In this document: positions 9,621 to 22,460 of the stretch, one piece after another
Position numbering within the stretch: the stretch's first letter is position 1
Layout of the letters: each line of letters opens with the position of its first letter
Origin: Steinernema hermaphroditum
Lineage: Eukaryota; Nematoda; Chromadorea; Rhabditida; Steinernematidae
Reading direction: 5' to 3'
DNA: 64,000 nucleotides
Assembly: GCA_030435675.1 (NCBI GenBank)
Contig: CM059621.1
Coordinates: 5,952,001-6,016,000, forward strand
Notes under the pieces: model-generated
Told to the model about the DNA's origin: nothing
Database searches by the model: none
The model's input: the letters and a program-made list of their open reading frames with translations, nothing else
Made by a program: the position numbers and the translations under genes

Positions 9621-12084
9621 TTAGTACGTATCAGTCCGCACGACAGAACTAGAGCCAGTCGGTCCCAGCTGGTTGAAGCGCAGTCCTAGGAATCTCCGCA
9701 CTTCTGGGTTGAAGAAGATTATCGAGATGCTGGAATATAACTTTTAGTGTTAAGGAACACTCCATGAAACGGACGAGTTCACAAAGTCGGTAACGCGGGT
9801 CAGTACAAAGGACGCAATACGGACGAATGTCTTCGAATCGTCTGTCGAGTCGTCACTGAGTCCAAGAAGAATGATCTCAACGAACATCGGGATGTTCTGT
9901 GAGAGGCTCTGCAATAGAAAAGGGACAAATCGATTCATGGCCACGTCCACTTACTTGCAGTGTGAAACGGAACTGAACGTTAAAGTGCTGCTGGCTTATG
10001 TATGCTTTCTTCTTCTATGAAATCTGCCTTCACAGAGCGTAAAAATCGAAGAGCGTACCTTTATGGCGAAGAGTCTGCGGATGGTTGCAGTATCTATTAC
10101 GATGGCACCAAAGCAAAAGAAGCTTCCACAAGTTATGTTTATGAATCGAGCGAAATGGAAAGGACGCTCTTGCCCAGGATCAGGGCAATTCAACACTATG
10201 TAGCTGTAGTGAGTGGCGCTGAAGCCGACCGTGTTGCATGGAATGACTTGAAAGAAAAATTAAGCGTAGCGAATAACACGACCTTTATGGCGAAGAACAT
10301 TATTAGAACATTATTAACATTACTTTCGAACGGCCCATTATTGCAGCTTGATGCGGTTACCATGGGATAAAGCTTAGTTAAAGTTTTACTTTTGCGAATC
10401 AAATTCTGTCAACCGATAAAGCCGCATTTTAATTCAGCATAATACTGGAATGTCGGCTTATACGCACATCTTACTATGCAAACAACCTTCAAACACGACA
10501 CAGTATTCAGTCATCACGACCCATATTCTTCATTCGCTGTATCTGCCCCCTTTTATATCGTGTTATATTGTTTGTATTATGTTCATAAACCCGGCTGCGC
10601 GCGAATTCGCGCCCTCCAGGTACTAAAAGCCAATTAGGTGCTCATGCAAAAGGGTTGAATTTGGGGCCAAAAACTGTAGCCCTGCGGGCGGCAAGATTGG
10701 TGCTCATGCAAATGACTGAAGTTATCCAAAAAACTGCATAGCTAAAAAAAATACGCTAAAAACGGCACTAAAACTGTTAAGAAACGCAAAGCCTTGCGTC
10801 CCCAGAGATATGGTGGAAGTATAGCGCTACAAACTCCACTGCTTGTGTGGCTCATTGCGAACGTGCTTCGTTTGTAAGCGGGCGGTGCCGGGTTCGGTTC
10901 CCCTCGGGGTCCTTATTTTGTGTGGGTGTTTTCCCCGTGCTCACGGAAAGACACACACACACACACAAACAGACCGACGGACCCGTCGGTTCTCCATTTA
11001 TATATAGGGGATTATTAAAGGGTTAATTGCCCAGGTGTGAGATTTCCAATTTCTACGCACATTCGATCTCCCAAAGATCCGCGTGGCAGCAAATCCAGTG
11101 AGCGTCTATTACTGTCAAAGGTCAAACGAGGCGCGCGACCAGCTCCCGCACATTGCTGACGATTACTTGCATTGTACCTGCGGTGGAACCGGTACGTCTG
11201 TAACCTATCACGTTTAGATCAAGGCCCAACTCCTCATCCATTCACGCTTTGCCTTTTTCGCATGGAGTCAGCGCGAGAAGTCTACATCTGGTCAGCAAAT
11301 TGCTGGGCAACAAAGTTACCACCGGTGTCGTAAAATTCCCCCGCCCGTCGGCTTATACGCCCGTGTGAACACCTTTCGAAAGTTACGTGAACGTGGGTGC
11401 GGGAATATGTATAGTTGCCGGAGTCGGCGTTTCTGCCTATATGGCTGACCCGGTAAGCTATCGATAGTTGTGCTTGTACTACATATCATCAGGCATATGT
11501 ATATGCTATAGTGTAAACTTACGATTGTAGCCGAGTAAAGTCACAGCGGTTATTTCAACCAACGCGAAACCGATGGCGATAATGCTGTTTCTCCGCGAAA
11601 AGATGGTTGGGTATCTCATAGGAAAATAGACAGAAACAAATCTGTTCAGGGCAAGAAGGACGTGCATAGCGCAAGACATCGCCGCCAGATCGTAGCCAAG
11701 GGTACCCACTACAACAGCCCACAGGGGGGAGTAGTCGGACCGTTGACTAAAAGCTGCGTTAAAAAGGCACTAAGAGCATGTGTCAGACCTGAGTGTAGCG
11801 TACGCAGCGAAGGACGTGTGAAGAGCGCTGCTGCACATCTCGATGACGGTGCGTGTCGCCAAAATTCTGCCGAAGGCGTTGTGGAAAATGCTTATTTTCC
11901 ACAGTAAGAAGAGATTAAGGACTCCAAATGCTATTTGTAAACAGGAGAACTAAGTTAATAAGGGTGGGTATGTTCGAAAACTGGAACCTACGGTGATCAC
12001 AGAGCTCCCAACGGCAATATCTGTTGAAGTAACGTGGTTCCGTCCCAGGAGTTCATGGCCAAACACGTGTGTGGAATTGTACAT
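9621..12084 (-). CDS. Srx-like chemoreceptor GPCR, copy B
   Basis: Seven-exon gene, 314 residues: 12084-11992, 11949-11789, 11746-11523, 10246-10059, 9990-9955, 9908-9775 and 9729-9621. Same exon phases as copies A and C. Signatures: LGRNHVTSTDIAVG at the N-terminus, AMSCAMHVLLALNRFVSVY at the end of TM3, CPDPGQERPFHFARF before TM5 and FFNPEVRRF after TM7. A predicted chemosensory receptor of the Srx type. Intron 3 (10,247-11,522) is 1.28 kb against ~45 nt in the paralogues and has swallowed a SINE-like repeat and other sequence. Its donor (AATC|gtaagt) and acceptor (ttcaag|TCATTCC) are intact, so the gene may still be spliced correctly. Exon 5 is shorter than in copies A and C (12 instead of 17 codons). 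Confidence 0.8.
10840..10995 (+). repeat. tRNA-like SINE with AC tract inside intron
   Basis: Contains a tRNA-like A-box (TGTGGCTCATTGCG, ~10,849) and B-box (GGGTTCGGTTCC, ~10,889) spaced as in a tRNA-derived SINE. These are followed by a GTGGGTGTTTTCC block, an (AC)n tract at about 10,949-10,967 and the hairpin ACCGACGG-ac-CCGTCGGT. It sits in intron 3 of the second Srx-like gene. It does not fold into a complete tRNA, so it is not called as one. Confidence 0.45.
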
Positions 12085-12889
12085 TTTGGCCTCTGTACTG
12101 GACGTGGAGCAAAACACTGGAATGTAAAATCCAATGAGCGCCAACGTTATATATATGCACGGAAGTATCTACCGCAGTCATAACAATCTTTGCTAAATCC
12201 TCAGCTACGGTCATTAAAGCATGTTGAGTAATCCACACCACTACACAAAATCCAAGAGGTAGAGAAACATCCAATTCCCATGGGAAAGCTAAGGAATAAC
12301 AAAGCATGGAAAATAGCATCAGCAAAATGTTGTTACGTCAAGAAGAAGAGAAATTTAAAATTGCAAATTTCAGTTCCGTCGCGAGAATGGCTTATCTGAT
12401 GGAAAAACAACGGAGTCGGAAGCACATTGACGAATACGTAAATTAAATAAAACACTCATTGTTTTGCTCGTAATTACATATCTGATAACTAATAAATACT
12501 GAAAAACAACTGTGATAGATTTTTGATTCCTGTTTTGTTCGGGCTCATGACAGCTCATACCACGACAACTCATACCGCGATGACAGTTGCGGGAAATACA
12601 CGTAAAAATACATTACCTAGGCTGCTCTTAGGCTCTGGCATAAACTTGTGCCTAGATACCGAAGGTTGTGTATTCATTTTGTCTATGATTCATGCCTACA
12701 GATTTTAAGCGATCCCTTAGCGCGAACCCTTTTGTCGTAGTGGCTTCGGCATACCCTACCTTGGCTTAGGGTCCGGCTTGAGACTATGCCTAAATATTTA
12801 AGGTTGCGGGCAAGCGAAGCGAGCCCCATCCTCTTTCGCGTGCTTCTCATTGTTCAGGAACGAATGGTTCTGCCAAGCACTAGAGTCTT
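12085..12889. other. Intergenic region, nothing recognised
   Basis: AT-rich 5' flank of Srx-like copy B. Around 12,620-12,790 the motif CTTAGG-TC-GGC recurs at loose spacing (also faintly at 19,340-19,440), but no defined repeat unit or gene could be drawn. Confidence 0.3.
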
Positions 12890-13530
12890 GCAGTAACCAC
12901 TAAGTCAAATATGTACTCATGTGCAGAAAGGTTGGTGACGAACGAGTTCCTATCAAGATCCACCGAGGAGTCCACCACGGCGATAGGTCTATGCCCGAAA
13001 CTCTCTACGACAACGCTTGGAATCTTCAAGTATTCTGAGAACTGCTCTGGGGAAGCAGTGGAATCAACGTTAATGATACGATGATGGAGGAAACGTCCAT
13101 TCGACTGAACGGTGTAGAAATCGAACAGGTCAATGCCTTCATCTACCTCGGAGAGAAAGACAGACTGAGACGAGTCCAAATGAAAGAAATCGGCAGAAGA
13201 ATTGAGGGATTGGAACGTCGTCGGGCGATATTATGATTTACTGACGTCCAGAAGCGTTCTGATGCGATGGAAACGAAGACTCTTCAACCAGTGCGCCCTT
13301 CCGGCCAGGCTCCATGACTCCGAAACTTGGTCGTTCACGAAATCAACCCGGATTGACCGCTCAAGGACGGGTGGCAACGGAGGCGAATGGCCAGAGTCAG
13401 TTTACTAGACAGGAAGACAAATGAGTGACTTCGAGGCGTCAGTAAGGCAAGACATCGATGGAGCGGCAACCAGGAGGAAATGACACTTCGCCTGGTAGAT
13501 GGCGAACGGGTGAAAAATTGGTTTCGAAAT
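12890..13530 (+). mobile_element. RTE-type LINE reverse transcriptase remnant
   Basis: Translating the plus strand in shifting frames gives the C-terminal landmarks of RTE-clade reverse transcriptases in order: LNGVEIEQVNAFIYLG near 13,110, then an EIGRRI block near 13,180, a degenerate 'LFN-C-LPA-L---ETW' block near 13,285-13,330, RKTNE near 13,410 and a W-GN segment near 13,460. Frameshifts and stops separate the blocks, so it is dead. The 99-codon frame on the opposite strand (12,880-13,179) is a shadow of this remnant. Confidence 0.55.
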
Positions 13531-13613
13531 TTTGAAAGAGTTATTCCTCTGCATACCACGTGATGTATCCCTGGTCTTTGAACTTGAAAATACAGTTATT
13601 CTATTATAATAAT

Positions 13614-15115
13614 TTAACAATTGAGCGTGTTGTTGCCAGGCAACACATAAATGTTGCGACTGCTAGAAATGGAAGAGGTCGGAAATAATCTTGCGCGGCT
13701 CTGGAGGAACTTGCGTGCTTCCGGGTTGAACACGATGATGGTGGTTCTGCAAAGAAGGCGCTTAGCGAGAACGGTGTCTACAGTCGGCTTACGAATTGAC
13801 AAAGTCAGTGAACCGTGTGACAAGGAACGACAGCGTGACGTTGAAAGCCTTCGAGCTGTCAGGGGAGCTGTCGCCGAGTGTGAGGAGCACCAGCTCGATG
13901 AACATTGGAATGTTTTGACAAAAACTCTAGAATCAGAGATCATCTATAAGTGACTCATAGTCTCTCATTTATTTACCTGCATCGTGAATCGGACTTTTAC
14001 TTTGAAGTGCGTGTTATTACATATTTGCTTTGTTTTCTAGAATGACCAAAATTAGAGATGTGCAGTAGACAGTAAAGTGCTGTAATATTCATTTCCTGCA
14101 ATATATATTTACATTGTCGATCTTCCATAGCCACGGAAAACCAAACTAAAAAGTGATGGTTTTGGGATTAAATCGGTCTTTTAGGTATTTCGCCAGGCTA
14201 AAGACGGTACTTAAAAGCAAAATTATACAACAGAGCGTCTGAGATCTTTTTGATGATGTTAATTGTTGATATTGCCTGCACTGATTAGTAGTTGTAGAAA
14301 TAGCACTACCTTCAGTACATAGAGTTTCCGTATTGTAGCTGTATCGATCACTATCGCTCCGAAACACAACAGTGCCCCGCAAGCGACATGAAGAAAGCGT
14401 CCAAAGTGGAAAGGCCGTTTCTCTTCTGGTTTCCGGCAATCCAGCATGATGTAGCCGTAGTGAGACGCACTGTATCCAATGAGGTTGCACGGAATGACTA
14501 AAAGTGCTCAGTTGTTCACGTTTGCCTGCTGCTATCTTCGATTACTTACAGGTGAAGGGTATAATGAATGCGATTATGATTGCAATAAATGTGACGGTAG
14601 TGATTCTGACACAATTCTCCTTTTTGAAGATGATCCTGTACTGCAAGGGAAAGTACACAGAGGTGAAGCGATTGACTGCGAGGAAGACATGCATTGAGCA
14701 GGACATCCCGGCCAGAATGTAGCCGAGATACCCGGCTACGATGGCCATATACGGAGAGTAATCGGCACGCTGACTGAACAAGCACATGAGAGTTGACCTT
14801 CATAAGATCGGACCTTATTGTCACGTAGGAGGAGTAGCAGATGTGTAGGACACTGCTGGACATGTCAACCAGAGCTCGAGTCGCCAGGATGGTTCCGAAG
14901 GAGTTGTAGAAGATCTTGACGTTCCACAAAATCCACAGGTTTACAAAGCCGAAAGCGATTTGCAGAGAGCAGAACTAAACGTGGACAGTAAAAAATGCTT
15001 CTCGTGGTTCACTATTGCTCACAGCCAAAATCAGTAACCCAACAAGGAGATCCATCGGAGTAATGTCTTTTCGACCAAGAAGTTCGTGGCCATAAACCAG
15101 TGTGCAGTTCTCCAT
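13614..15115 (-). CDS. Srx-like chemoreceptor GPCR, copy C
   Basis: Seven-exon gene, 327 residues: 15115-15023, 14974-14814, 14773-14550, 14497-14310, 14027-13977, 13926-13793 and 13746-13614. Intron positions and phases equal those of copies A and B; intron 4 is enlarged to 282 nt. Landmarks: MENCTLVYGHELLGRKDI, GMSCSMHVFLAVNRFTSVY at the end of TM3, CRKPEEKRPFHFGRF, QNIPMFIELVLLTLGD in TM6 and VFNPEARKFLQSR at the cytoplasmic tail. Closest in sequence to copy A in the last exons. Predicted ciliary chemoreceptor of the Srx type; no disabling change was seen. Confidence 0.82.
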
Positions 15116-16419
15116 ATCTAAAAGCTCCCGTTACACAACAAAACAGGTGGTTAGCACGCGACATGATGAAAGATTAAAGTCCGAAATCTAGTGAACACGT
15201 CGCAAGTAATGGAATTGGACACAATTGCGGTCAAGACTTAAGTTTAATGAAGGCGTCTAGGCACTGAATTATAATGATCCAGAAACAATAGTCATTAATT
15301 CAATTAAATTTCTTCGAGGGCATTGATCGAGGCGGGGCCAGACGTTCACCGCAACGGAACCTACCGTTTACGACGCTATCTGAACTACAAGACGAGGACA
15401 AACCACTTTGGGCGAATAATTCCAGTTACGAACAAAAATATTTTGAGGTCAGCTGCAGTGAGTGCAACTATCGACAATGTTTTTGCAGGCTACAATTCCG
15501 TTTTCGATGCTTTTTTTTTGAAAAATAGCTCAATAACTGGGTGCAGATTTGAGCACACAAATATTTCGTTGTTACTCTGAAATGGAGCAATAATAGTTTT
15601 TGCTGTTTCTTCGTGTACACTGGCGGCAACCTTCGAAAAGAACATCTTAATAATCTTAAAGGGGCAAGGTCATCGCGAAAAAATTTACTCAAAACTGTCT
15701 CAGAGTTCTACAAACCCTTTTTTTAATGACGAGCGCGATGGCGAAATCCGTTTCCCTGCAGAGCTGCAGGTTTTCGAGCTGAAGCTGGGATATACTGGAT
15801 TTCGATTGGTCTATTGGATTCGATTTCGATTTCAATTGGTACGACGTCCTTGGGAATTTCGATTGGTCTACTGTGGAAGCCATTGTGGAACTCTCAGAAA
15901 GAATTAAGAAAATTTTTTCGCGATGACCCTATCCCTTTAAAATATATCTTAAAAACTGCATTAAGGATATTTCGGTTAACGAAATCTTGATAATGGCTAG
16001 CCACCTCCCTTCAGTTCAATCAGAAAACTACTATGAAAACTATTGCATTATGTGATAAACAACTGCTAATTTTAATACTTAAGCATCCATCATGTAGAAC
16101 AGGACGCCCAATCTGCTCTAGATGTTGCACTCCTTTTAATTCAGAAAGGTTGCGAATCCATAATTAAGCAGTACCTACAGGTGCAGGTGTGAGTGCATTT
16201 TATGTCAAATAAAAAATGCGTCGGTTTCAAGCATTTTCCTTTACGGAGTTGTTCACTTCTTATAACAAGTATAAGCACGAAACAAAAGGTCAAGTGGGGA
16301 AGGACACTTCCGGCGAGTTGTATTTGCACTCAAGAAAGATGCGATCTCTGTCATGATTCATCTTGAAATATCTCGCGACAAGGGTACGGTAGGTGACAAG
16401 GAGTTTACGAATTTACGAG
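15116..16419. other. Intergenic region with small direct repeat
   Basis: No gene is supported. At 15,798-15,872 the segment ATTTCGATTGGTCTA occurs twice with ATTTCGATT variants between, a short degenerate tandem array. The rest is AT-rich unique sequence. Confidence 0.35.
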
Positions 16420-16893
16420 TTTATTATGAGTTTATTTCGTGAATCAAAGGCCTACGCCCTGCACGACACCGAATAATATACAAACAGAGGATGTCTCGTT
16501 ACAGCCGGCTTCATCCCTGGCGTGGCATTGATGTCGAACCGGTGGGTGGCGGCGCGCTTCACGGGGCATCTGGGAATCGGCAAATCAGAGGAGGCTTCTG
16601 AGCTAACATCTGCTTCGAAGAGACGGTTCCTTGCTCCGAAAATTGCGTTTTCGCCGGGGGTGACGTCCTTGGATTGTCGGCGACCTTCAAGACGACTTCT
16701 CACGCGACCGGATTCCTGGCGTCGGGCATCTTGTTGTCAGCGGTGGTGGAACTACGGCTTCCGGGTGTCCCAATTCCCTCTGGAAGCCGGAAAACTCACA
16801 CTTGCCACAGGGTTTGCCATCTGACCGACCGGAGGGTCAGATGGCAATCTGAAGACCGGAGGGACCGACCGTTCGCCACCGCGACACGAATCG
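16420..16893 (-). repeat. Dispersed repeat R1, longest copy
   Basis: About 470 bp, antisense, and the most complete R1 copy here. One end is TTTATTTCGTGAATCAAAGGC (16,433); the other is GACCGTTCGCCACCGCGACACG (16,867). The block GGAACTACGGCTTCCGGGTG is shared with 22,890-23,030 and the dual ends are shared with 55,725-56,010. No transposase frame. Likely a non-autonomous element of unknown class. Confidence 0.6.
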
Positions 16894-17439
16894 GTGACAA
16901 GGAACAAGAACGAAAATAGCCATACGTCTTGGCAATTGTTTTACTCCTGCCCCTTTGAAAAGCGAAATAATGCGAAGGGAAATTCGCAGAAATCCATTAC
17001 CAGGGAAACCGACGTTTCTTGGAAATTAAAACGCTCTTTTAAAATAACATCTTGGAGATATGCTCTTAACAAAACCAGCATTTACTAACAAGTGATAAAA
17101 ACAAATTGTGCATTTTGTTGTGCTATGTACCGAACAACATTTCGATACTCGAACAGACCACCGAACAGACCATGTCCAATGTCCAGTGCTGTTGCACTCA
17201 TTGTAATTTAAAAAAGCAAAGAATCCTAAATCAGGCCACGGCCGCAGGTGTAAACGCGTTTATAAAATAAGTGAGACATAAAAGAGCGTTGTGAATAGTG
17301 GTAAAAGTAAAGTGTCCTGTGATCGATTGCGTTTTAAAGAGGGAAATGTCTGAGTCAGCTTTCGTTATTTCGTTGATCTTAGTCAGTATAAGACTTTTAC
17401 ACCACCCATGGGTGATGACGAGAAATGTGGGCGTTCAGT

Positions 17440-17675
17440 GTCGAGTTTATATTTAAATTTATCTTGTCGTATCAAAGGCTTGCGCCTTGCGAGACGTCTC
17501 ATATATGTACAAGAAAGCAACAATCGCACCGTCGACGTTGGTCTTCTTCTGGATTCGGCTGGGGACGATATTCGAGAAGAACGAGGCGAACATTGCACCA
17601 CCAACAACAGCCAGGAACGATCGGTCACTCAACTCAGTCGGGTAACCTTAGAGAGAGTGAGTGGAGCCGAATGAT
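17440..17675 (-). repeat. Dispersed repeat R2, reverse copy
   Basis: Reverse-orientation R2: TATCAAAGGCTTGCGCCTTGCG near 17,468, then ACGATCGGTCACTCAACTCAG near 17,617, the complement of the R2 opening block at 6,130 and 60,300. Confidence 0.5.
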
Positions 17676-20599
17676 CGCTGGGTACACAAATGAAAGACCG
17701 TTTCAGCGCCAGTGAAGAACTTTTGTAGAACGTTTGCAAAAGTGTATGGTTTAGAAGCTCCTATTTATTCAAGATTATGAGCACAGGGTCATTCTATCCA
17801 TGGAATGAAGCAAAAACCTTATTTTTGTACCACAAAACATGAAACTTTAAACCGTTCATCAAGAGAACCTAATAATCAATTGGAAGCTTTATGGTCATCG
17901 TAACATTTGATGGGTCTGCTTGGACCTCTCGAAATCCAAGCTACAATCCACAGCGCAATCAAGTCTTTAATGTGCGTGCCATTTGTTGGTCGGTTCATCC
18001 AAGCTGCGCCACGTCAGTCGTGATCGTTCAAGCCAGTCCTGTCAGGACCAACATATCGCATCGAAACCAACGGTTAAACACACACAAAAACGTTAAACAC
18101 AATGCGGGACACGGTCTACTTCTTGGTGAGTACTCGGCCAAATTTTTAAAACTGATTTCACCACACTGTTCAGCGATCCCGATAATGCGGACGCAAAAAT
18201 TCCCAGAATTAAAAAAATCTTCCTTTATGCAAAAAAAATTTTGTTTAAAGTTGCCGGCTCGATTTGCATTTCATTTTTAATCTTTTGAATTAACGCAAAA
18301 CTTTGTTAACCATCCTATGCTACATCTTATACTGCGGCCACAATGCACTACTGCGGATATCGACATCAAACTCATGAGGTATAACATATATAAGGGCTAC
18401 TACGCGGAACGTAAACAGTGCTTTTGAAAAGAATAATTCTGTGGGAAAGTCTCAGTGTAGCGCGTGGAAACCAAACAATTTCTTGGAAATCATTACGTAG
18501 ATAAAGTTTACCTCCTATCTGTGCTTGTATGGCCGACTGCATCCAGCAAAAATCCTAATATAGTATATAAATAATAAATTTCTATTATGGCGTTTGCTTG
18601 CACCTGATTCATCGGGTGTATATCCCTGGAATGATCGGAATTGAAGCTCTGAATCCGTCTCACATAGGTAGATGAAGCCAAAGCGTCAGCACCCCAGTAT
18701 TAATTTGAATTCTTTTTTAAAATACAAAAATACTTTGTTTACATCATCACCCTCATTACTCAAATTCCACTGGCTAAATCCGTGCAATGGTTAATGCCGA
18801 AAACCCAAGCTCTACGGCTTAACCCTACCATATTACCGTGATTGTAGCCGAGTCGTAGAATAGATCCTGAAAATACACGGGGGATACCAACGTACAGTAA
18901 TGTCGATTGTAATTGTGAGAAAAAGCAACGAAATACTGGAAATCTTAATATAAATAATCCTACTAACGTTGTTCGGAACACCCATAAACATTGTAGTTTG
19001 AGAATGGTGGTTAAACTGGTGCCCGGACATTTGTGCTACCGACATGTGCGCCATTTCTGGTCTCACCACTAAATCGCTTTAACCTGTATTTTTTAAACCT
19101 TTTAAATTTTTAAGGCAGTGTAAATGTATGACTAGTCCGCTATTACTGTGTCCTAAGTTTCCATCCATTTATGTGTCGTGACCGCAGTGTTGTGTTCAGC
19201 GCTCTCGTGCACGTGTGGGTATCCTGGCTGGAGCGTAATACATAACCCAGAACAAGCTCAGATTGAAGATACCCTCTCATTATCTTGAGAGTTTAGATAG
19301 GGATCAGACAGAAGAGGTGAGCATCGCCCTTCGGGCTTATATAAGATGAATGGGCTGAAGACTAAGCCTGAGCTTAAGCCAAACATAAAGTTACCCTATG
19401 CACAAAAATGAATACGCTAGCTTAAACATCTAGACATAGGCTTAGATCTCAATCGTCTTACGCACCAATAATTTTCGCGTTGTCGGCATACCGTTTTGTT
19501 CTCTCTTTGTCCGTATGGACTCCATTCCGTAGGCACGAATAATGCAAAGCGGCCAGATGTATCGGAGAAATGTGAAATATTATGTTATCATGAAATATTG
19601 CAGAAACGCGTAGAAAGTTAAGGCACAGAAATAGCGGACTCTCTACGCTGCTTTAAAAATTTAAATGGTTTTCGTGGTGAAAGCAGAAATGGCGCAAATT
19701 TCCGCAAAAATTCAAAGTACCGTTAAACTGCTGCACGCAAATAAGAACCAAAGCTATGAAATCTTCTCAAACGCAAAACTGTGGACGAAACGCTGCGTGA
19801 AAATGTGAGACCGGCGAAAACAGCTTCCCAATTAGGAAGAAACAAATGTATGTGATACAAAGCGTGGTTGTTTTTGTGAAAAGGAGTGTTTACAAAGTCG
19901 TTAATTGTTTCTCATTGTATGCATAGAGCTCTACTCCTCACACATTTCTTTTTTTAGACCCTGTATCTTTGAGCATAAGAAGATCTATTTTTACAACTGG
20001 TACCATCCTGACTGCATCGTTAGCGAACACGCGTATGTGCCTTTTTTACTCTTCGCTGTCGCGTAAATGGACAAAACGTCAAAAATCATGTTATTTGAAA
20101 TTTTCTCTGTGTATACATGTCTTGTTTACATCGGAAAGACTACGAAAAGGTGGTTTATAATGTAAAACTAATATAGAGCTTTTGACCTTCACGAATAAGA
20201 TGAAGGCCTGATGATCCATTCGTGTGGGATAAAACGCTATCAATGCTAAAACGAAAATGTTACGGAATTGGTCTAAAAAGGGGTCGCCTTCCTAGGCGTC
20301 TGCGTCTTTGAATGTTGCCTGAATTTACGTTCGGCTTAAGCTTCTGCAAGGAGACTACAGATTGCGGGCGACCTTATTCATATTTTTCATTTATGCGTCT
20401 CGGCAAACCCGAGCTATCGTTTACGTAGGCTTGATGGTAGTGCTAACGGAATTTAGGCTCGTCTACGTTTTAATTGCTAGCGTTGCACGCCTGTTAGGTC
20501 CTTCTCTAAACATATCTAGACACCTAGGATCAATCTTTGGAGTTCTCGACGAGCAAACAATAGAAAAATAAAATTACTTTGTCCATTTCCCAGATGCAG
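17676..20599. other. Gene-poor region, nothing recognised
   Basis: No family could be recognised. A 129-codon frame at 17,891-18,280 lacks motifs. A possible small two-exon frame on the minus strand (ATG 19,069; exon end near 18,968; acceptor tttcag near 18,871) encodes about 47 residues starting MVRPEMAHMSV, but nothing supports it as a gene. Confidence 0.3.
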
Positions 20600-20770
20600 A
20601 AATGGCTCTGATGACGGTGACGCCCCGTGAAGTGCGCCGTCTACGACCCGTTCGACATCAACGCCACGCCAGGGATGAAGCCGTGTGCCAGACATCTTCT
20701 GTTTGTCTATTTTCGGTGTCGCGCAAGGCGTAATGCCTTTGATTCGCGAAATAAAGTCAAAGTCAAAGAC
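20600..20770 (+). repeat. Dispersed repeat R1 copy
   Basis: Sense R1 3' half: CGTTCGACATCAACGCCACG, CTGTTTGTCTATTTTCGG, GCGCAAGGCGTAATGCC and TTTGATTCGCGAAATAAAGTC. This is one of the best-preserved ends and aligns closely with 55,880-56,005. Confidence 0.6.
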
Positions 20771-22460
20771 GGTGTGGGGAGAGCATGTCGGAAGACGCTC
20801 ACAATTGTCCCGGGTGTTTTGCAGTGGTTCTACGGTGGAAAATTGTCTATCCGAGAACAGAATGTTCTGGAACATCCCGCCGCGAACGTCAGCCTTCATC
20901 CTCCTGTCTCGTGAAAGCGTTTTACAAAGCTCTGGAGATGAAAAAAATTGAAATTTCATTAATTTTTCAAACTGCAGAATCCTCATTCCATGATTGTAAT
21001 CGGCGATGATAGCAAAATGATTTTTATACAGGAAACAGATAATCGTACCGAGGGAAACAACAATTTTAGATCAAAAATCAGTGAGCAGCACGAATATAGC
21101 AACAGAAGTGTTACAAAAACCCGAAAAATCAAAATAAATTGAAAAGTTGGTCGACCTACAGTATTTATGTCCATCCTGTATAAAAATAAAAGAGACGAAA
21201 CGCGGTTTCCCTCAAGCAAGCCTTTAGCAAACCTACTACATAACACATGTTATGAATGCTTTCGTTTATAGACTACGGAAAAACTATTGTTTTCAGAGAC
21301 ATTAATTATTTCTCATTTCTCACGGTCACCAATCATCCCACACTTTCTTTTTAAGAGCTCCTCAAATGTCAGTTCGTTCTTCTCAATACACATCATCATG
21401 ACATTCTAGTTCCCGTTCTCAAAAGGTTTATTTTTGACACGACATCAAAGGACAACACAAGGGTAGGCACGTTTCAATTACTCAAAAAGCCAGTTTCGGA
21501 AACATCCGATGAAACATCCGCACGTGAAAAAATATACGTATCGCCTTGCGACAAAAATATTTATGTGGATGCATATTGTTGCCCTCGTACATTAAACAAA
21601 TGTTTTATTTATTATTTTATGAAATATATTATTCAGCTTTACTATTCTCCTTGCTGCAAAGCTGTCTGTCATAGATCCGTCGGATTAAGACTGTTTGCCA
21701 TAGATTTAGCTTCACGATGCCCCGCTACGGTCCAGTGAGAGCAATGTGCTTAAATTTCACCGTATAAAGCAAATAAAAATAGTCACTAATCATTAAAATA
21801 GATATAATTGTGTTGTCTGCTTATACTGTTTTCAAGACATAATAAAGGGTATTTAGTGTTGTTGAGTGCGATGAACTATCACTCGTCTGTTCTGACATCA
21901 AGAAACACAATGCATCAACAACGGATAACCATTATAACACCGAAGCTATTACACCGTTGATGTTAATGGCGAACATTATTACCGTACTTGAGAATACCCG
22001 CTCCCTAGAAAATACTAAATAAGGATTGTTTCCCATGACTGTTGATATGTGAAAAGGAAATAATGATTTTTGGAAAAATGTTGTGTTACGTAAGACTTAT
22101 TTACGTCAACAAAATGTTCCAACAGTGTTGACCATTTTAAGAGAGGGGGATGTTGTCCCCCGAGATTTTATGATCGATCTATCCACATTTCAAGCACGCA
22201 CCACCTACGAGCCGTAACTGAGAAAGAGATGGACAGAAAATAGAGTTAAAAAACCGCGTTGTTAAAAACTGCCGACGATTTGTTCACCTGTCGGCTGTTT
22301 GGGCAAACACAAAAATTCAAAACACTGACTCATGCGACTAAAAACCAGGTGCTTTCTCCTTTACTACTATGCACCAATGTGTTTTAACTTATTAAAATAA
22401 CTCTGATCTCTGGAAAAGAGAAATGCAGACTCGCACTGGAACATACTGTAGATGAGGTAC
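20771..22460. other. Gene-poor region, nothing recognised
   Basis: AT-rich sequence without a supported gene, RNA or element. A 22-nt block at 21,155 (ACAGTATTTATGTCCATCC) resembles the ACAGTATTTATGGGACACC at 49-67, perhaps the end of the same transposon family, but no second end was found. Confidence 0.3.

Noticed and set aside
10840..10920. Possible tRNA gene
   Set aside because: A- and B-box sequences are present but the acceptor and anticodon stems do not form, and repeat-like sequence follows; called a SINE-like repeat instead.
12880..13179. 99-codon minus-strand frame
   Set aside because: It lies opposite an RTE reverse transcriptase remnant whose plus-strand blocks match the family in order.
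13651..13953. 100-codon plus-strand frame
   Set aside because: Exactly antisense to the last two exons of the third Srx-like gene.
17891..18280. 129-codon plus-strand frame
   Set aside because: Considered as transposase or gene. No motif, unusual composition, no splice signals and no second copy.
20516..20986. 156-codon minus-strand frame
   Set aside because: It runs through an R1 repeat and has no domain or splice context. Similar frames arise at every R1 copy (591-893, 16,452-16,824, 55,697-56,016).
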